Origin: an uncultured Ruminococcus sp.
Lineage (GTDB): Bacteria > Bacillota > Clostridia > Oscillospirales > Ruminococcaceae
Length of the DNA: 10,091 bases
Assembly: GCA_902783235.1 (NCBI GenBank)
Contig: CACZQG010000112.1
Span: forward strand, 1 to 10,091
Reading direction: 5' to 3'
The notes beneath the pieces were generated by a model. The model searched no databases and was not told the origin of the DNA. It saw nothing but the letters and a program-made list of their open reading frames with translations. Position numbers and translations under genes: made by a program. The first letter of the stretch is position 1, and the number at the start of each line of letters is the position of its first letter. Of this stretch, positions 1 through 7,690 are shown one piece after another.

Positions 1-104
1 AAGGGATCAGGCAGTGCATCTGACGCATAAGCTTTGTACGGTATTGACCCGTATCCGGTGAGATATATCGTGCAAATATGAAAGAGAAAGGATGACAAGA
101 ATCT

Positions 105-1031
105 ATGAATACAAAAATAACCGAGCTTCTGGGAATAAAATACCCCATAATACAGGGCGGTATGGCATGGGTAGCTGAAAGCACCCTGGCAGCCGCAGTA
201 TCAAATGCCGGAGGACTGGGACTTATAGCAGGCGGCTCTGCTCCCATTGATTATCTCCGTGACCAGATAAGAAACGCCAAATCTCTGACCGATAAGCCCT
301 TCGGTGTGAATATCATGCTTATGAGCCCCAATGCGGAGGATCTGGCACAGCTGGTAATAGATGAAAAGGTGCCTGTTGTCACAACAGGTGCAGGAAATCC
401 CGGAAAATTTATGGAGGGATGGAAAAATGCAGGAGTGAAGGTCATTCCTGTTATACCTTCCGTGGCACTGGCAAAGAGAATGGAAAGGGCAGGAGCCGAT
501 GCGGTAGTAGCAGAGGGTACCGAGTCCGGAGGTCATATAGGAGAAAATACTACTATGTGTCTGGTGCCTCAAGTGGTTGATGCCCTTGAAATACCGGTCA
601 TAGCTGCCGGCGGCATTGCAGACGGCAGAGGCATTGCAGCTTCCTTTATGCTGGGTGCAGAGGGCGTTCAGGTGGGAACAAGATTCCTGGCTTCTACAGA
701 GTGTAAGATACACGAAACATATAAGCAGCTGGTCATTGATGCCAAGGACACCGATAATGTAGTGACCGGCAGAACAACAGGTCATCCATGCAGAAACGTA
801 AGGACAAAATTCTCGAAAAAACTGGCTCAGGATGAATTCAAGGGCAATATCACCCCGGATGAATTTGAGAAAATAACTCTGGGTTCTCTGAGAAAGGCTG
901 TACAGGACGGCAATCTGGAGGAAGGATCATTCCTCTGCGGACTTATTGCAGGAATGGTAAATGAGATAAAACCCTGTAAGGATATAATAGAAGAAATGTT
1001 TGCTCAGGCAGAAAAATTACTGGGAAGATAA
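105..1031 (+). CDS. fabK: Enoyl-[acyl-carrier-protein] reductase II (FabK), FMN-dependent
   Basis: FabK catalyses the last step of each fatty acid elongation cycle in the cytosol, reducing enoyl-ACP with NAD(P)H through FMN. The 308-aa length is normal for the family. Visible marks are the N-terminal IKYPIIQGGMAWVAE (residues 11-25) typical of the nitronate monooxygenase/FabK TIM barrel, the GTESGGHIG segment with His144 (the family's active-site histidine), and IPVIAAGGIADGRG (163-176) followed by GVQVGTRFL (187-195), which bind the FMN phosphate. The start at 105 is preceded by AAAGGA at 87-92, a slightly long spacing of 12 nt. fabG follows 12 nt after the stop, so the two are co-transcribed. 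FabK-type reductases are intrinsically insensitive to triclosan, unlike FabI (family knowledge). A related 2-nitropropane dioxygenase is the alternative, but the fatty-acid context makes FabK nearly certain. Confidence 0.96.
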   Translation: MNTKITELLGIKYPIIQGGMAWVAESTLAAAVSNAGGLGLIAGGSAPIDYLRDQIRNAKSLTDKPFGVNIMLMSPNAEDLAQLVIDEKVPVVTTGAGNPGKFMEGWKNAGVKVIPVIPSVALAKRMERAGADAVVAEGTESGGHIGENTTMCLVPQVVDALEIPVIAAGGIADGRGIAASFMLGAEGVQVGTRFLASTECKIHETYKQLVIDAKDTDNVVTGRTTGHPCRNVRTKFSKKLAQDEFKGNITPDEFEKITLGSLRKAVQDGNLEEGSFLCGLIAGMVNEIKPCKDIIEEMFAQAEKLLGR

Positions 1032-1043
1032 GGAGAAAGCAAA

Positions 1044-1778
1044 ATGGCAACAGCTCTGATAACAGGCTCATCAAGAGGCATCGGTGCGGCAATAGCGCTT
1101 CGTCTGGCAAAGGACGGCTTTGATATTGCCCTGAACGATCTTAGTGAAGACAGCTTCAAGGATAACGATATAATCAGCAAGATAAAGGAAGCAGGTGTAA
1201 ACTGCGAGTATTTCTGTGCAGATGTTTCCGATTATGCTCAGTGTGAGGCTATGGTAAAAGCGATAACCGAAAAAATGGGCGGACTTGATGTACTGGTAAA
1301 CAACGCAGGCATCACAAAGGATGGTCTTATGGCTCGTATGAGCGAGGATCAGTATGATATGGTAATAAAGGTAAATCAGAAGAGCGTATTCAATATGATG
1401 AAGCTGTGCGGTAATATATTTATGAAGCAGCGTCACGGCAAGATAGTTAACCTGGCATCCGTTGCAGGTCTCTACGGTAATCCCGGACAGATAAACTACA
1501 GTGCCTCCAAGGCAGCTATAATCGGAATGACCAAGACTATAGCAAAGGAACTGGGCTCACGAAATGTCAATGTAAATGCCGTAGCCCCCGGATTTATCAA
1601 AACTCCCATGACCGATAAGCTCACTGACAAGCAGAGAGAGGCAATGCTCTCCCTTATTGCTATGAAGCGTTACGGTATGCCTGAGGAGATCGCCGGTGTT
1701 GTTTCTTTTCTGGTATCCGATGACGCAAGCTACGTTACGGGACAGGTGATCGAGATATCCGGCGGTTTGTCCATGTGA
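1044..1778 (+). CDS. fabG: 3-oxoacyl-[acyl-carrier-protein] reductase (FabG)
   Basis: FabG reduces 3-oxoacyl-ACP to 3-hydroxyacyl-ACP, the first reduction of the elongation cycle. This is a 244-aa classical short-chain dehydrogenase: the nucleotide-binding TGSSRGIG is at residues 7-14, NNAG at 86-89, and the catalytic tetrad is Asn111, Ser139, Tyr152 and Lys156 (YSASK). PG at 182-183 and the C-terminal VTGQVIEISGGLSM are typical. A clear AAGGAG ribosome site lies just upstream of the ATG and overlaps the fabK stop region. An Asp sits at residue 32, at the end of the second beta strand, where classical SDRs often read cofactor preference; Arg11 in the glycine motif instead suggests NADPH. In related Firmicutes fabD usually lies between fabK and fabG; here there are only 12 nt. 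The 353 nt after the stop are repeat sequence. Confidence 0.96.
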   Translation: MATALITGSSRGIGAAIALRLAKDGFDIALNDLSEDSFKDNDIISKIKEAGVNCEYFCADVSDYAQCEAMVKAITEKMGGLDVLVNNAGITKDGLMARMSEDQYDMVIKVNQKSVFNMMKLCGNIFMKQRHGKIVNLASVAGLYGNPGQINYSASKAAIIGMTKTIAKELGSRNVNVNAVAPGFIKTPMTDKLTDKQREAMLSLIAMKRYGMPEEIAGVVSFLVSDDASYVTGQVIEISGGLSM

Positions 1779-1802
1779 CCCGGTCATATCAATACAGCAG
1801 GC

Positions 1803-2085
1803 TCTATAACTGCATAGCGAGCTTTAAAACCGCCGGCACAATTTATGTAAGTGCGTGAAATAAAAGCTTTTGCGGTGCTTTCAGATCTATAAGACTGCGT
1901 TGTCTATATAGCTGCATAGCGAGCTTCAAAACCGCCGGCACAATTTATGTAAGTGCGTGAAATAAAAGCTTTTACGGAGCTTTCAGATCTATAAGACTGC
2001 GTTGTCTATATAGCTGCATAGCGAGCTTCAAAACCGCCGGCACAATTCATGTAAGTGCGTGAAATAAAAGCTTTTGCGGAGCTTT
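1803..2085 (+). repeat. Three-copy 102-nt tandem repeat between fabG and fabF
   Basis: Two full units (1811-1912 and 1913-2014) and a third that matches to about 2085 follow one another with an exact 102-nt period. Each starts TGCATAGCGAGCTT. Units 1 and 2 differ at only three positions, and units 2 and 3 at about two over the shared part, so the array arose by recent duplication. The period is a multiple of three, but every frame on both strands meets a stop within one unit, so the array does not code. Each full unit contains a potential hairpin: in unit 1, CTATAAGAC (1887-1895) pairs with GTCT (1902-1905) and TATAG (1907-1911) with one bulged A. The array fills the 353-nt gap 1779-2131; nothing gene-like is seen there. 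Confidence 0.93.
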
Positions 2086-2100
2086 TCTCGAAAAGCGACC
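2050..2100 (+). repeat. Dispersed two-hairpin element, copy A (upstream of fabF)
   Basis: This is the end of the third tandem unit and the best copy of an element also found at 5889-5946 and, inverted, at 8090-8148. Three arms are visible: AAAAGCT (2066-2072), AGCTTTT (2080-2086) and GAAAAGC (2090-2096). Arm 2 can pair with arm 1 (7 bp, loop TTTGCGG) or, as GCTTTTC (2081-2087), with arm 3 (7 bp, loop TC). The two folds exclude each other. The element ends about 30 nt before the fabF start, so it would lie in the fabF leader. Only the third tandem unit retains the third arm; units 1 and 2 run into different sequence after arm 2. Confidence 0.75.
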
Positions 2101-2131
2101 AGACCATAAAAAAGAAAGGAAAATTTTTTTC

Positions 2132-3376
2132 ATGAGCAGAAGAGTAGTTGTTACAGGACTTGGCACTGTAAACCCTTTGGGAAACAATGTCAATGAGTTC
2201 TGGGAAAATATAAAAGCCGAAAAATGCGGCATTACCAAGATAGAAAGATTCGATGCTTCAGATATAAACATATACGTTGCAGGTCAGGTACAGAACTTTG
2301 ATGCGCTGAAGTGCGGGCTTATTGAAAAGAAGGAGCTTCGCAATATGCAGCTTTTCACTCAGTATGCAATATCAGCGGCAGCTGAGGCGGTAAATGACAG
2401 CGGTACGGATTTCAAGGATCTGGATCCCTTTGAAATAGGTGTCATGATAGGCGTTGGCATAGGCGGCATCGAGTTTATCGAAGAGCAGTATTCAAAAATG
2501 ACAGAAAAGGGTGCATCCCGTATATCTCCATTTTTCGTACCCATGATGATAGCTAATATGGCAGCAGGCTCAGTGGCGATGAAGCTGGGCTATAAGGGTG
2601 ACAACTTCTGTGCCACCTCTGCCTGTTCCTCGGGTACTCACGCAATAGGTGAGGCATTCAGAAAAATAAAGGACGGCTACCTTACCGCCTGTATATGCGG
2701 CGGTACAGAGAGTACAGTAACAAAATTTGTGCTGGGAGGCTTTGCCACCATGCACGCACTTACAAAGTCTCAGGATCCTCTCAACGCTTCCAAGCCATTT
2801 GACAAGGAGCGTGACGGTTTTGTACTTGGTGAAGGCTCGGGTATACTGGTGCTTGAAGAATACGAGCACGCTAAAGCAAGAGGTGCTAAGATATATGCAG
2901 AGCTTGCCGGCTATGGTGCTACCGGAGATGCTTATCACATCACTTCTCCGGATCCGGAGGGTACAGGTGCCGCAAGAGCAATGAGCAACGCCATTAAGGA
3001 AGCAGGACTTCAGCCTTCGGACATTACCTATATCAATGCACACGGCACCTCTACAGGTCTCAATGACAAATATGAGACAAAGGCTATCAAAAAAGCTCTT
3101 GGAGATGCGGCAGGCAGCGTAAGGATAAATTCCACCAAGTCTATGATCGGACATCTTTTAGGTGCAGCAGGAGGAGTTGAAGCAGTAGTAACTGCCCTCA
3201 GCGTAAAAAATGACTTTATACACAGAACTATAAATTACAGTGTTCCCGATGAGGAATGTGATCTGGATTATACAACAGAAAAGGGTATTGATATCCCTGT
3301 AAAGGCAGCTCTTTCCAATTCCCTGGGATTCGGCGGTCATAACGGAACACTTTGTATGAAGAAAATAAGCGAATAA
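2132..3376 (+). CDS. fabF: 3-oxoacyl-[acyl-carrier-protein] synthase II (FabF)
   Basis: FabF condenses malonyl-ACP with the growing acyl-ACP, extending the chain by two carbons. The 414-aa product shows the complete thiolase-fold signature: RRVVVTGLGTVNPLGN at the N-terminus, the nucleophile Cys165 in TSACSSG, His304 in NAHGTST, Lys336 and His341 in TKSMIGHLLGAAGG, and the gating Phe400 in LGFGGHNG. The Cys-His-His triad is that of an elongating KAS I/II enzyme rather than FabH, which has Cys-His-Asn. AAAGGA (2115-2120) lies 11 nt before the ATG after an AT-rich stretch. The leader carries copy A of the two-hairpin repeat, so fabF translation or transcription could be influenced by it (inference). 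accB follows after 29 nt, consistent with one transcript. FabF is the known target of cerulenin and platensimycin. Confidence 0.97.
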   Translation: MSRRVVVTGLGTVNPLGNNVNEFWENIKAEKCGITKIERFDASDINIYVAGQVQNFDALKCGLIEKKELRNMQLFTQYAISAAAEAVNDSGTDFKDLDPFEIGVMIGVGIGGIEFIEEQYSKMTEKGASRISPFFVPMMIANMAAGSVAMKLGYKGDNFCATSACSSGTHAIGEAFRKIKDGYLTACICGGTESTVTKFVLGGFATMHALTKSQDPLNASKPFDKERDGFVLGEGSGILVLEEYEHAKARGAKIYAELAGYGATGDAYHITSPDPEGTGAARAMSNAIKEAGLQPSDITYINAHGTSTGLNDKYETKAIKKALGDAAGSVRINSTKSMIGHLLGAAGGVEAVVTALSVKNDFIHRTINYSVPDEECDLDYTTEKGIDIPVKAALSNSLGFGGHNGTLCMKKISE

Positions 3377-3405
3377 TGCAACAGGCTAAAGGAGAGCAAA
3401 GGTAA

Positions 3406-3888
3406 ATGAGCGATAAGATCATATCCTGCGGACTTTCTCTTGATGATATAGAGAAGCTGGCAGACAGAGTTGAAAACGGAAGCCTTTCCAAAATAAAAAT
3501 AAAAAACGACAGCGGTGAGATAGTTATTGAAAAGGAAGTCAAGACAGAGGTAATGCCTGTGGCTGCACCTCTGGCACCTGTTATGACATCTCCTGCCCCT
3601 GCAGCCGATGCAGCTGCATCTGAGCAGGCTGCTCCTCAGACACCCAGCTACAACGGAAATGTGGTAAAAGCTCCTATTGTGGGCACCTTCTATTCCTCCC
3701 CCTCTCCCGACAGTGCTCCCTTCGTAACGGTAGGCAGCAGTGTCAGCAAGGGCGATACCATATTCATCATTGAATCAATGAAGCTGATGAATGAGGTTCA
3801 GAGCGATTTTAACGGTATAGTAAAGGAAATACTTGTGGAAAACGGCAGCGCTGTTGAATATGACCAGCCAATTATGGTAATAGAATAA
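3406..3888 (+). CDS. accB: Biotin carboxyl carrier protein of acetyl-CoA carboxylase (BCCP)
   Basis: AccB carries biotin between the biotin carboxylase AccC and the carboxyltransferase AccA/AccD, supplying malonyl-CoA. The 160-aa protein has an N-terminal helix region (about 1-45), a flexible Ala/Pro-rich linker (about 50-82) and a biotinyl domain (about 86-160). The biotin-accepting lysine is Lys126 in ESMKLMNEV; Ser124 replaces the usual Ala of EAMKLMNE, a mild variant. [15 protein letters not shown] (88-102) contains the thumb characteristic of bacterial BCCP, which separates it from decarboxylase biotinyl subunits. AAAGGAGAG (3388-3396) gives a good ribosome site. The gene lies between fabF and fabZ with short gaps, the common Firmicutes order. 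The biotin ligase needed to modify it is not in the window. Confidence 0.96.
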   Translation: MSDKIISCGLSLDDIEKLADRVENGSLSKIKIKNDSGEIVIEKEVKTEVMPVAAPLAPVMTSPAPAADAAASEQAAPQTPSYNGNVVKAPIVGTFYSSPSPDSAPFVTVGSSVSKGDTIFIIESMKLMNEVQSDFNGIVKEILVENGSAVEYDQPIMVIE

Positions 3889-3907
3889 TAAAATAAGGAG
3901 AAAGGCT

Positions 3908-4342
3908 ATGGCTGAAATACTTTACAATAAGGAACAGATCAAAGAGCTTATCCCTCACCGTGATCCCTTCCTGCTTATAGACGAGATCCATGAGATGGAG
4001 CCCGGCAAAAGGGTAGTAGCAGTAAAGCATATAAAAGAAGACGATTTCTGGTTCAAGGGACACTTTCCCGAGCATCCGGTGACCCCGGGAGTGCTTATGA
4101 TCGAGATGCTGGCTCAGGCCGGCTGCGCTGCAATGCTGGCTCTTCCCGAAAATAAAGGCAAGCTGGGCTTTTTTGCAGGAATAGACAAGGCAAAATTTAA
4201 ACGCCAGGTAGTCCCCGGTGATACACTTACACTTGAGGTGGAAATAATCAAAACAAAGGGACCTATCGGCGTAGGTAAAGGGATCGCTACCGTTAACGGC
4301 GAAAAGGCTGTTATGGCAGAAATAACCTTTGCCATAAAGTAA
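3908..4342 (+). CDS. fabZ: 3-hydroxyacyl-[acyl-carrier-protein] dehydratase (FabZ)
   Basis: FabZ removes water from 3-hydroxyacyl-ACP to give trans-2-enoyl-ACP, the substrate of FabK. The 144-aa hot-dog-fold protein has [13 protein letters not shown] near the N-terminus (15-27) and the active-site block [20 protein letters not shown] (51-70) with catalytic His52 and Glu66. An AAGGAG site precedes the ATG, and the gap from accB is 19 nt. No FabA and no FabM isomerase is visible, so how unsaturated fatty acids arise is not explained here. In enterococci a FabZ paralogue (FabN) also isomerises, but that cannot be told from sequence by eye, so the plain FabZ name is kept. A 164-nt gap with repeat-like sequence follows before accC. 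Confidence 0.95.
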   Translation: MAEILYNKEQIKELIPHRDPFLLIDEIHEMEPGKRVVAVKHIKEDDFWFKGHFPEHPVTPGVLMIEMLAQAGCAAMLALPENKGKLGFFAGIDKAKFKRQVVPGDTLTLEVEIIKTKGPIGVGKGIATVNGEKAVMAEITFAIK

Positions 4343-4350
4343 ACAGGGAA

Positions 4351-4367
4351 GATCGAAAAGGTCGCTT
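4351..4367 (-). repeat. Fragment matching the end of the dispersed two-hairpin element
   Basis: The 17 nt GATCGAAAAGGTCGCTT are identical to 8090-8106, the outer end of the inverted copy after acpP. The match decays beyond this point, so this looks like a remnant, placed 9 nt after the fabZ stop codon. The core hairpin arms are not preserved here. The orientation is that of the 8090-8148 copy. Confidence 0.5.
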
Positions 4368-4400
4368 CATTTTCAGTATAAAAGGATGTTGCTGAGGCTT

Positions 4401-4440
4401 TTGACCCGGCATCTATAAGGATATAAACGGCAGTACTGCC
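4401..4440 (+). promoter_or_regulatory. Possible weak promoter with perfect palindrome upstream of accC
   Basis: TTGACC (4401-4406) and TATAAA (4422-4427) resemble -35 and -10 boxes, but the 15-bp spacer is short. Immediately after them lies GGCAGTACTGCC (4429-4440), a perfect 12-nt palindrome where transcription would start. If the promoter is real, the palindrome is placed like an operator. It does not resemble the FapR or FabT consensus sites as I know them. The call is tentative. Confidence 0.25.
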
Positions 4441-4468
4441 ATTTCATAAATGCCATTTACATTGTTAT

Positions 4469-4486
4469 TGATCAGCGACCTGATCA
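4469..4486 (+). promoter_or_regulatory. 7-bp hairpin just upstream of the accC ribosome site
   Basis: TGATCAG (4469-4475) and CTGATCA (4480-4486) form a perfect 7-bp stem with the loop CGAC. It ends 2 nt before the AAAGTGAG ribosome site (4489-4496) of accC. It could shape translation initiation or be a protein-binding site; there is no T-tract, so it is not a terminator. Confidence 0.3.
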
Positions 4487-4506
4487 CGAAAGTGAGCATG
4501 AAAACT

Positions 4507-5850
4507 ATGTTTAAAAAAATACTTATCGCCAACAGAGGCGAGATAGCAGTCCGCATAATAAGAGCCTGCAGAGAGCTGGGAGTACGAAGTGTTGCAGTGT
4601 ATTCCACAGCCGACAGGGCATCGCTTCATGCCCAGATCGCTGACGAAGCGGTTTGCATAGGACCGGCAGATACTAAAGACAGCTACCTGAATATGAAAGC
4701 AATAATATCAGCCTGTGAGACCACAGGATGTGATGCGGTTCATCCCGGCTTCGGATTTTTATCGGAAAATGTACAGTTCGCTGAGCTTTGCAGGAAATGT
4801 GGGATAGAGTTTATAGGTCCATCTCCGGAATCCATAAGTATGCTGGGAGACAAGGCTAATGCCAAGCAGACCATGAAGGATGCAGGAGTACCTGTTATCC
4901 CCGGCTCAGATGGTGCAGTACGCACATTAGAGGAAGCAAGAGAAGCTGCAAAGCATATAGGATTTCCTCTGCTGGTAAAGGCTTCGGCAGGCGGCGGCGG
5001 AAGAGGCATACGTCTGGTAGAATCAATGGAGCAGCTGGACTCACAGATAGAAATAGCACAGCAGGAAGCAAAAAACTTTTTCGGTGATGATGCTGTTTAT
5101 ATGGAAAGGTTCGTTCAGAACCCACGCCATGTTGAAATACAGATACTTGCAGACAAACAGGGGAATGTGGTACATCTGGGTGAACGTGATTGCAGTATGC
5201 AAAGACGTAATCAGAAGGTACTGGAGGAAAGCCCATGCCCCGTAATGACACCTGAGCTTCGTGAAAAAATGGGTGAGGCTGCCGTAAAAGCAGCAAAAGC
5301 CTGCGGATACTATAATGCAGGTACAATAGAGTTTCTTCTTGAAAATAACAAGGACTTCTATTTTATGGAAATGAATACAAGAATACAGGTGGAACACCCG
5401 GTAACTGAATTTGTTACGGGAATAGATCTGGTAAAGGCGCAAATACGTATTGCAGCCGGTGAACCTCTGGGCTTTACCCAGGATGACATAAAAATAAACG
5501 GTCATTCCATAGAGTGCAGGATCAATGCAGAAAACCCGGAGCTGAACTTCCGGCCTTCACCGGGAAGAATAAGGGGATTACATATGCCCGGCGGTCCGGG
5601 AGTACGAATTGACAGTGCGGCATATCAGAACTTTGTAATATCTCCTTACTATGATTCCATGATAGCCAAGCTGATAGTACACGCTCCCACCAGGGACGAA
5701 GCCATAATGAAAATGCGCCGTGCCCTTGCTGAATTCATTGTTGACGGAATAGAAACAAACATCGACTTTCAGCTTATGCTGGTGGACAGCAGAGCATTTA
5801 AATCAGGGGACTACAATAACAGGTTCCTGGATAACTTTATGAGCGACTGA
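4507..5850 (+). CDS. accC: Biotin carboxylase subunit of acetyl-CoA carboxylase
   Basis: AccC carboxylates the biotin on AccB using ATP and bicarbonate. From the ATG at 4507 the protein is 447 aa, the family's usual length, beginning [17 protein letters not shown]. Longer starts at 4450 and 4498 add residues not found in the family, and the AAAGTGAG at 4489-4496 is correctly spaced only for 4507. Recognisable parts are the N-terminal biotin carboxylase domain with [10 protein letters not shown], the ATP-grasp glycine-rich loop [12 protein letters not shown], the [16 protein letters not shown] segment, and [15 protein letters not shown] with the catalytic Glu and Arg region. The C-terminal domain contains [12 protein letters not shown]. 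It ends at a normal AccC length without a fused carboxyltransferase or biotinyl domain, so it is the acetyl-CoA carboxylase subunit rather than pyruvate carboxylase. Repeat-containing gaps lie on both sides (164 and 148 nt). Confidence 0.96.
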   Translation: MFKKILIANRGEIAVRIIRACRELGVRSVAVYSTADRASLHAQIADEAVCIGPADTKDSYLNMKAIISACETTGCDAVHPGFGFLSENVQFAELCRKCGIEFIGPSPESISMLGDKANAKQTMKDAGVPVIPGSDGAVRTLEEAREAAKHIGFPLLVKASAGGGGRGIRLVESMEQLDSQIEIAQQEAKNFFGDDAVYMERFVQNPRHVEIQILADKQGNVVHLGERDCSMQRRNQKVLEESPCPVMTPELREKMGEAAVKAAKACGYYNAGTIEFLLENNKDFYFMEMNTRIQVEHPVTEFVTGIDLVKAQIRIAAGEPLGFTQDDIKINGHSIECRINAENPELNFRPSPGRIRGLHMPGGPGVRIDSAAYQNFVISPYYDSMIAKLIVHAPTRDEAIMKMRRALAEFIVDGIETNIDFQLMLVDSRAFKSGDYNNRFLDNFMSD

Positions 5851-5888
5851 TTGTCGGCTTATGATTTGTGAAAACAGCTTTCTTAAAC

Positions 5889-5946
5889 GTAAATGCGTGA
5901 ACTAAAAGTTTTTGCGGAGCTTTTTTCAAAAAGCGACAAGCGACCC
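5889..5946 (+). repeat. Dispersed two-hairpin element, copy B (accC-accD gap)
   Basis: This copy matches copy A across the GCGTGAA...AAAAG...TTTTTGCGGAGC core. AAAAGTT (5904-5910) can pair with AGCTTTT (5918-5924) using one G-U pair in place of the C-G pair of copy A. Alternatively GCTTTTT (5919-5925) pairs with AAAAAGC (5928-5934). The closing pair of that second stem is T-A here but C-G in copy A, a compensatory change. GCGAC is duplicated at the right end (5933-5937 and 5940-5944). It occupies the centre of the 148-nt gap. Confidence 0.7.
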
Positions 5947-5953
5947 CTATAAT
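5925..5953 (+). promoter_or_regulatory. Possible promoter for accD-accA
   Basis: TATAAT at 5948-5953 is a perfect -10 box, and TTCAAA at 5925-5930 matches the -35 consensus at four of six positions with a 17-bp spacer. The -35 lies inside the repeat's second hairpin. Transcription would begin near 5960, leaving a leader of about 40 nt before accD. AT-rich sequence makes chance matches likely, so the confidence is modest. Confidence 0.35.
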
Positions 5954-5998
5954 GGCTTTTTTATCAGAGATTAATCAAAAAGGCGGTGTTTAACCAAA

Positions 5999-6877
5999 AT
6001 GCTTGAAGATCTTTTCAAAAATGTTACCAAAAGATTCAATGGCAATGAAAATCAGGAGACAAAGCCTGTGAACAATAACAAGATACCCGATGATCTGCTG
6101 TTCAAGTGTCCAAGATGCCGTAATGTCATCTTTAAGGAAGATTATATGGCAGTCAATAAGGTATGCCCTGCCTGTAATTATCATGGCAGGCTGACAGCAC
6201 AGGAAAGGATCTCAATTACCGTTGACAAGGGCAGTTTCAGACCCTTTGATCCGGATATGGTAAGTAAGAATCCTATAAACTTCCCGGATTACGAGCAAAA
6301 ACAAAAGGCACTTCGTGAGTCTACCGGGCTTAAAGATGCAATTGTAACGGGAGAGGCACTCATAAGAGGCATTCCGGTGGTTATCGGCGTTATGGATACA
6401 CGGTATATGATGGCTTCTATGGGAAGCGTTGTGGGAGAAAAGATAACCCGTGCCATTGAAAGAGCTGCTGAGAACAAAATGCCTGTGATATTATTTACAG
6501 CCTCGGGAGGAGCCCGTATGCAGGAGGGAATAATATCCCTTATGCAGATGGCAAAGACCTCCGGAGCAGTTGCCAAGCTGGGAGAAGCAGGACAGCTGTA
6601 TATCACAGTACTGACAGACCCCACCACCGGCGGCGTAACTGCCTCCTTTGCATCTCTGGGTGATATTGTAATAGCAGAGCCAAAGGCGCTTGTAGGCTTT
6701 GCCGGAAGACGTGTTATCGAGGGAACAATAAAGCAGCGTCTGCCGGATGATTTCCAGCTGGCTGAATTTCTGATCGAAAAGGGCTTTGTGGACATGATAG
6801 TAGAGAGAAAGAAGATGCGAAGTGTTCTCTCACATATTATGAAGTTGCACGGCTATAAGAAGAGGGAGGACAGATAA
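5999..6877 (+). CDS. accD: Acetyl-CoA carboxylase carboxyltransferase subunit beta
   Basis: AccD and AccA form the carboxyltransferase that moves CO2 from biotin to acetyl-CoA, giving malonyl-CoA. The 292-aa protein has the characteristic N-terminal four-cysteine zinc ribbon, with Cys37, Cys40, Cys56 and Cys59 (CxxC, 15 residues, CxxC). This is followed by a crotonase-like carboxyltransferase core containing SGGARMQEG (169-177) and TDPTTGGVTASFA (206-218), which supply backbone contacts for the thioester oxyanion. The ribosome site is the imperfect AGGCGGTG (about 5981-5988) 10 nt before the ATG. The C-terminal Lys/Arg-rich tail is normal. accA starts one base after the stop codon, so the two subunits, needed in equal amounts, are probably translationally coupled. 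Confidence 0.96.
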   Translation: MLEDLFKNVTKRFNGNENQETKPVNNNKIPDDLLFKCPRCRNVIFKEDYMAVNKVCPACNYHGRLTAQERISITVDKGSFRPFDPDMVSKNPINFPDYEQKQKALRESTGLKDAIVTGEALIRGIPVVIGVMDTRYMMASMGSVVGEKITRAIERAAENKMPVILFTASGGARMQEGIISLMQMAKTSGAVAKLGEAGQLYITVLTDPTTGGVTASFASLGDIVIAEPKALVGFAGRRVIEGTIKQRLPDDFQLAEFLIEKGFVDMIVERKKMRSVLSHIMKLHGYKKREDR

Positions 6878-6878
6878 T

Positions 6879-7685
6879 ATGAATGAGCTTTCTGCATGGG
6901 AAAGACAACTGCTGATCCGTGAAAAGGACAGACCAACTGTTAATGACTATATCCCTCTTATATTTGATGAATTCTATGAGCTGCACGGTGACAGACTGTA
7001 TGGTGATGATGCGGCAATACTGGGAGGTATTGCACGGCTCGATGATATACCCGTAACAGTGATTGCCGAGGTAAAGGGAAGAGATCTGAACGAAAACAAG
7101 AAGACCAATTTTGCTATGCCCCACCCCGAGGGCTACAGAAAGGCTCTTCGTCTTGCCAAGCAGGCTGAAAAATTTCACAGACCGGTCATATGCTTTATAG
7201 ATACTCCCGGTGCTTTCTGCGGCATTGAAGCAGAGGAAAGAGGACAGGGAGAGGCAATAGCCAAAAACCTTATGGAGTTTATGAGGCTGCGAACCGGTAT
7301 TGTTTCTGTGGTACTGGGAGAAGGAGGCAGCGGCGGTGCTCTGGCACTGGGTGTATGTGACAGACTGGCAATGCTTTCCAACGCCCTTTACTCTGTGATT
7401 TCCCCCCGAGGCTGTGCATCTATACTATGGAAGAATGCAGAAAGAGAGCATGAAGCCTGTGATATATTGCAGATAACTGCCGAGGACATGATAAGGCTTG
7501 GTGTCGCAGAGGAAATAATAGATGAGCCAAACGGTTCAGCTAAGCATGATGTCTATAAGACCGGGGAAAACATAAAGGAATTTTTGGTAAAAACGCTAAG
7601 AGAAATTTTCAAAAAAGATATTGACATTTTGCTTGAAGAAAGGTACACTAAGTTTAGGAAGATCGGCGAGTTTTCCGAGGGATGA
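6879..7685 (+). CDS. accA: Acetyl-CoA carboxylase carboxyltransferase subunit alpha
   Basis: AccA is the partner of AccD in the carboxyltransferase heterotetramer. At 268 aa it is the short Firmicutes form, lacking about 50 N-terminal residues of the E. coli protein. Diagnostic segments are FYELHGDRLYGDD (32-44), NFAMPHPEGYRKALRL (77-92), FIDTPGAFCGIEAEERGQGE (106-125) and LGEGGSGGALALG (146-158), the last two lining the active site. The ribosome site GGGAGG lies within the last codons of accD, which supports coupling. After the stop there is a 109-nt gap containing an inverted repeat and a probable promoter for acpP. Confidence 0.96.
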   Translation: MNELSAWERQLLIREKDRPTVNDYIPLIFDEFYELHGDRLYGDDAAILGGIARLDDIPVTVIAEVKGRDLNENKKTNFAMPHPEGYRKALRLAKQAEKFHRPVICFIDTPGAFCGIEAEERGQGEAIAKNLMEFMRLRTGIVSVVLGEGGSGGALALGVCDRLAMLSNALYSVISPRGCASILWKNAEREHEACDILQITAEDMIRLGVAEEIIDEPNGSAKHDVYKTGENIKEFLVKTLREIFKKDIDILLEERYTKFRKIGEFSEG

Positions 7686-7690
7686 TCTAC

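Noticed and set aside
1..104. Upstream gene end and fabK promoter
   Set aside because: All three forward frames stop by position 61, so at most a short unrecognisable tail of an upstream gene is present. TTGACC (44-49) and TATATC (64-69) are only 14 bp apart, too short for a confident promoter.
201..785. Long open frame on the minus strand inside fabK (and a similar one at 2570-3154 inside fabF)
   Set aside because: They lie opposite well-conserved genes, encode Cys/His/Tyr-rich sequence without recognisable domains, and have no reason to be expressed.
1754..1790. Terminator at the end of fabG
   Set aside because: GATATCCGG can pair with CCGG and ATATC across a 2-nt bulge, but the loop is 17 nt, the stem overlaps the stop codon and no T-tract follows.
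1803..2085. CRISPR array
   Set aside because: The units are contiguous 102-nt copies with no short repeat alternating with unique spacers, and there are no cas genes.
4450..4506. N-terminal extension of accC from the ATG at 4450
   Set aside because: The added residues are not part of the AccC family and contain the hairpin and ribosome site that serve the start at 4507.
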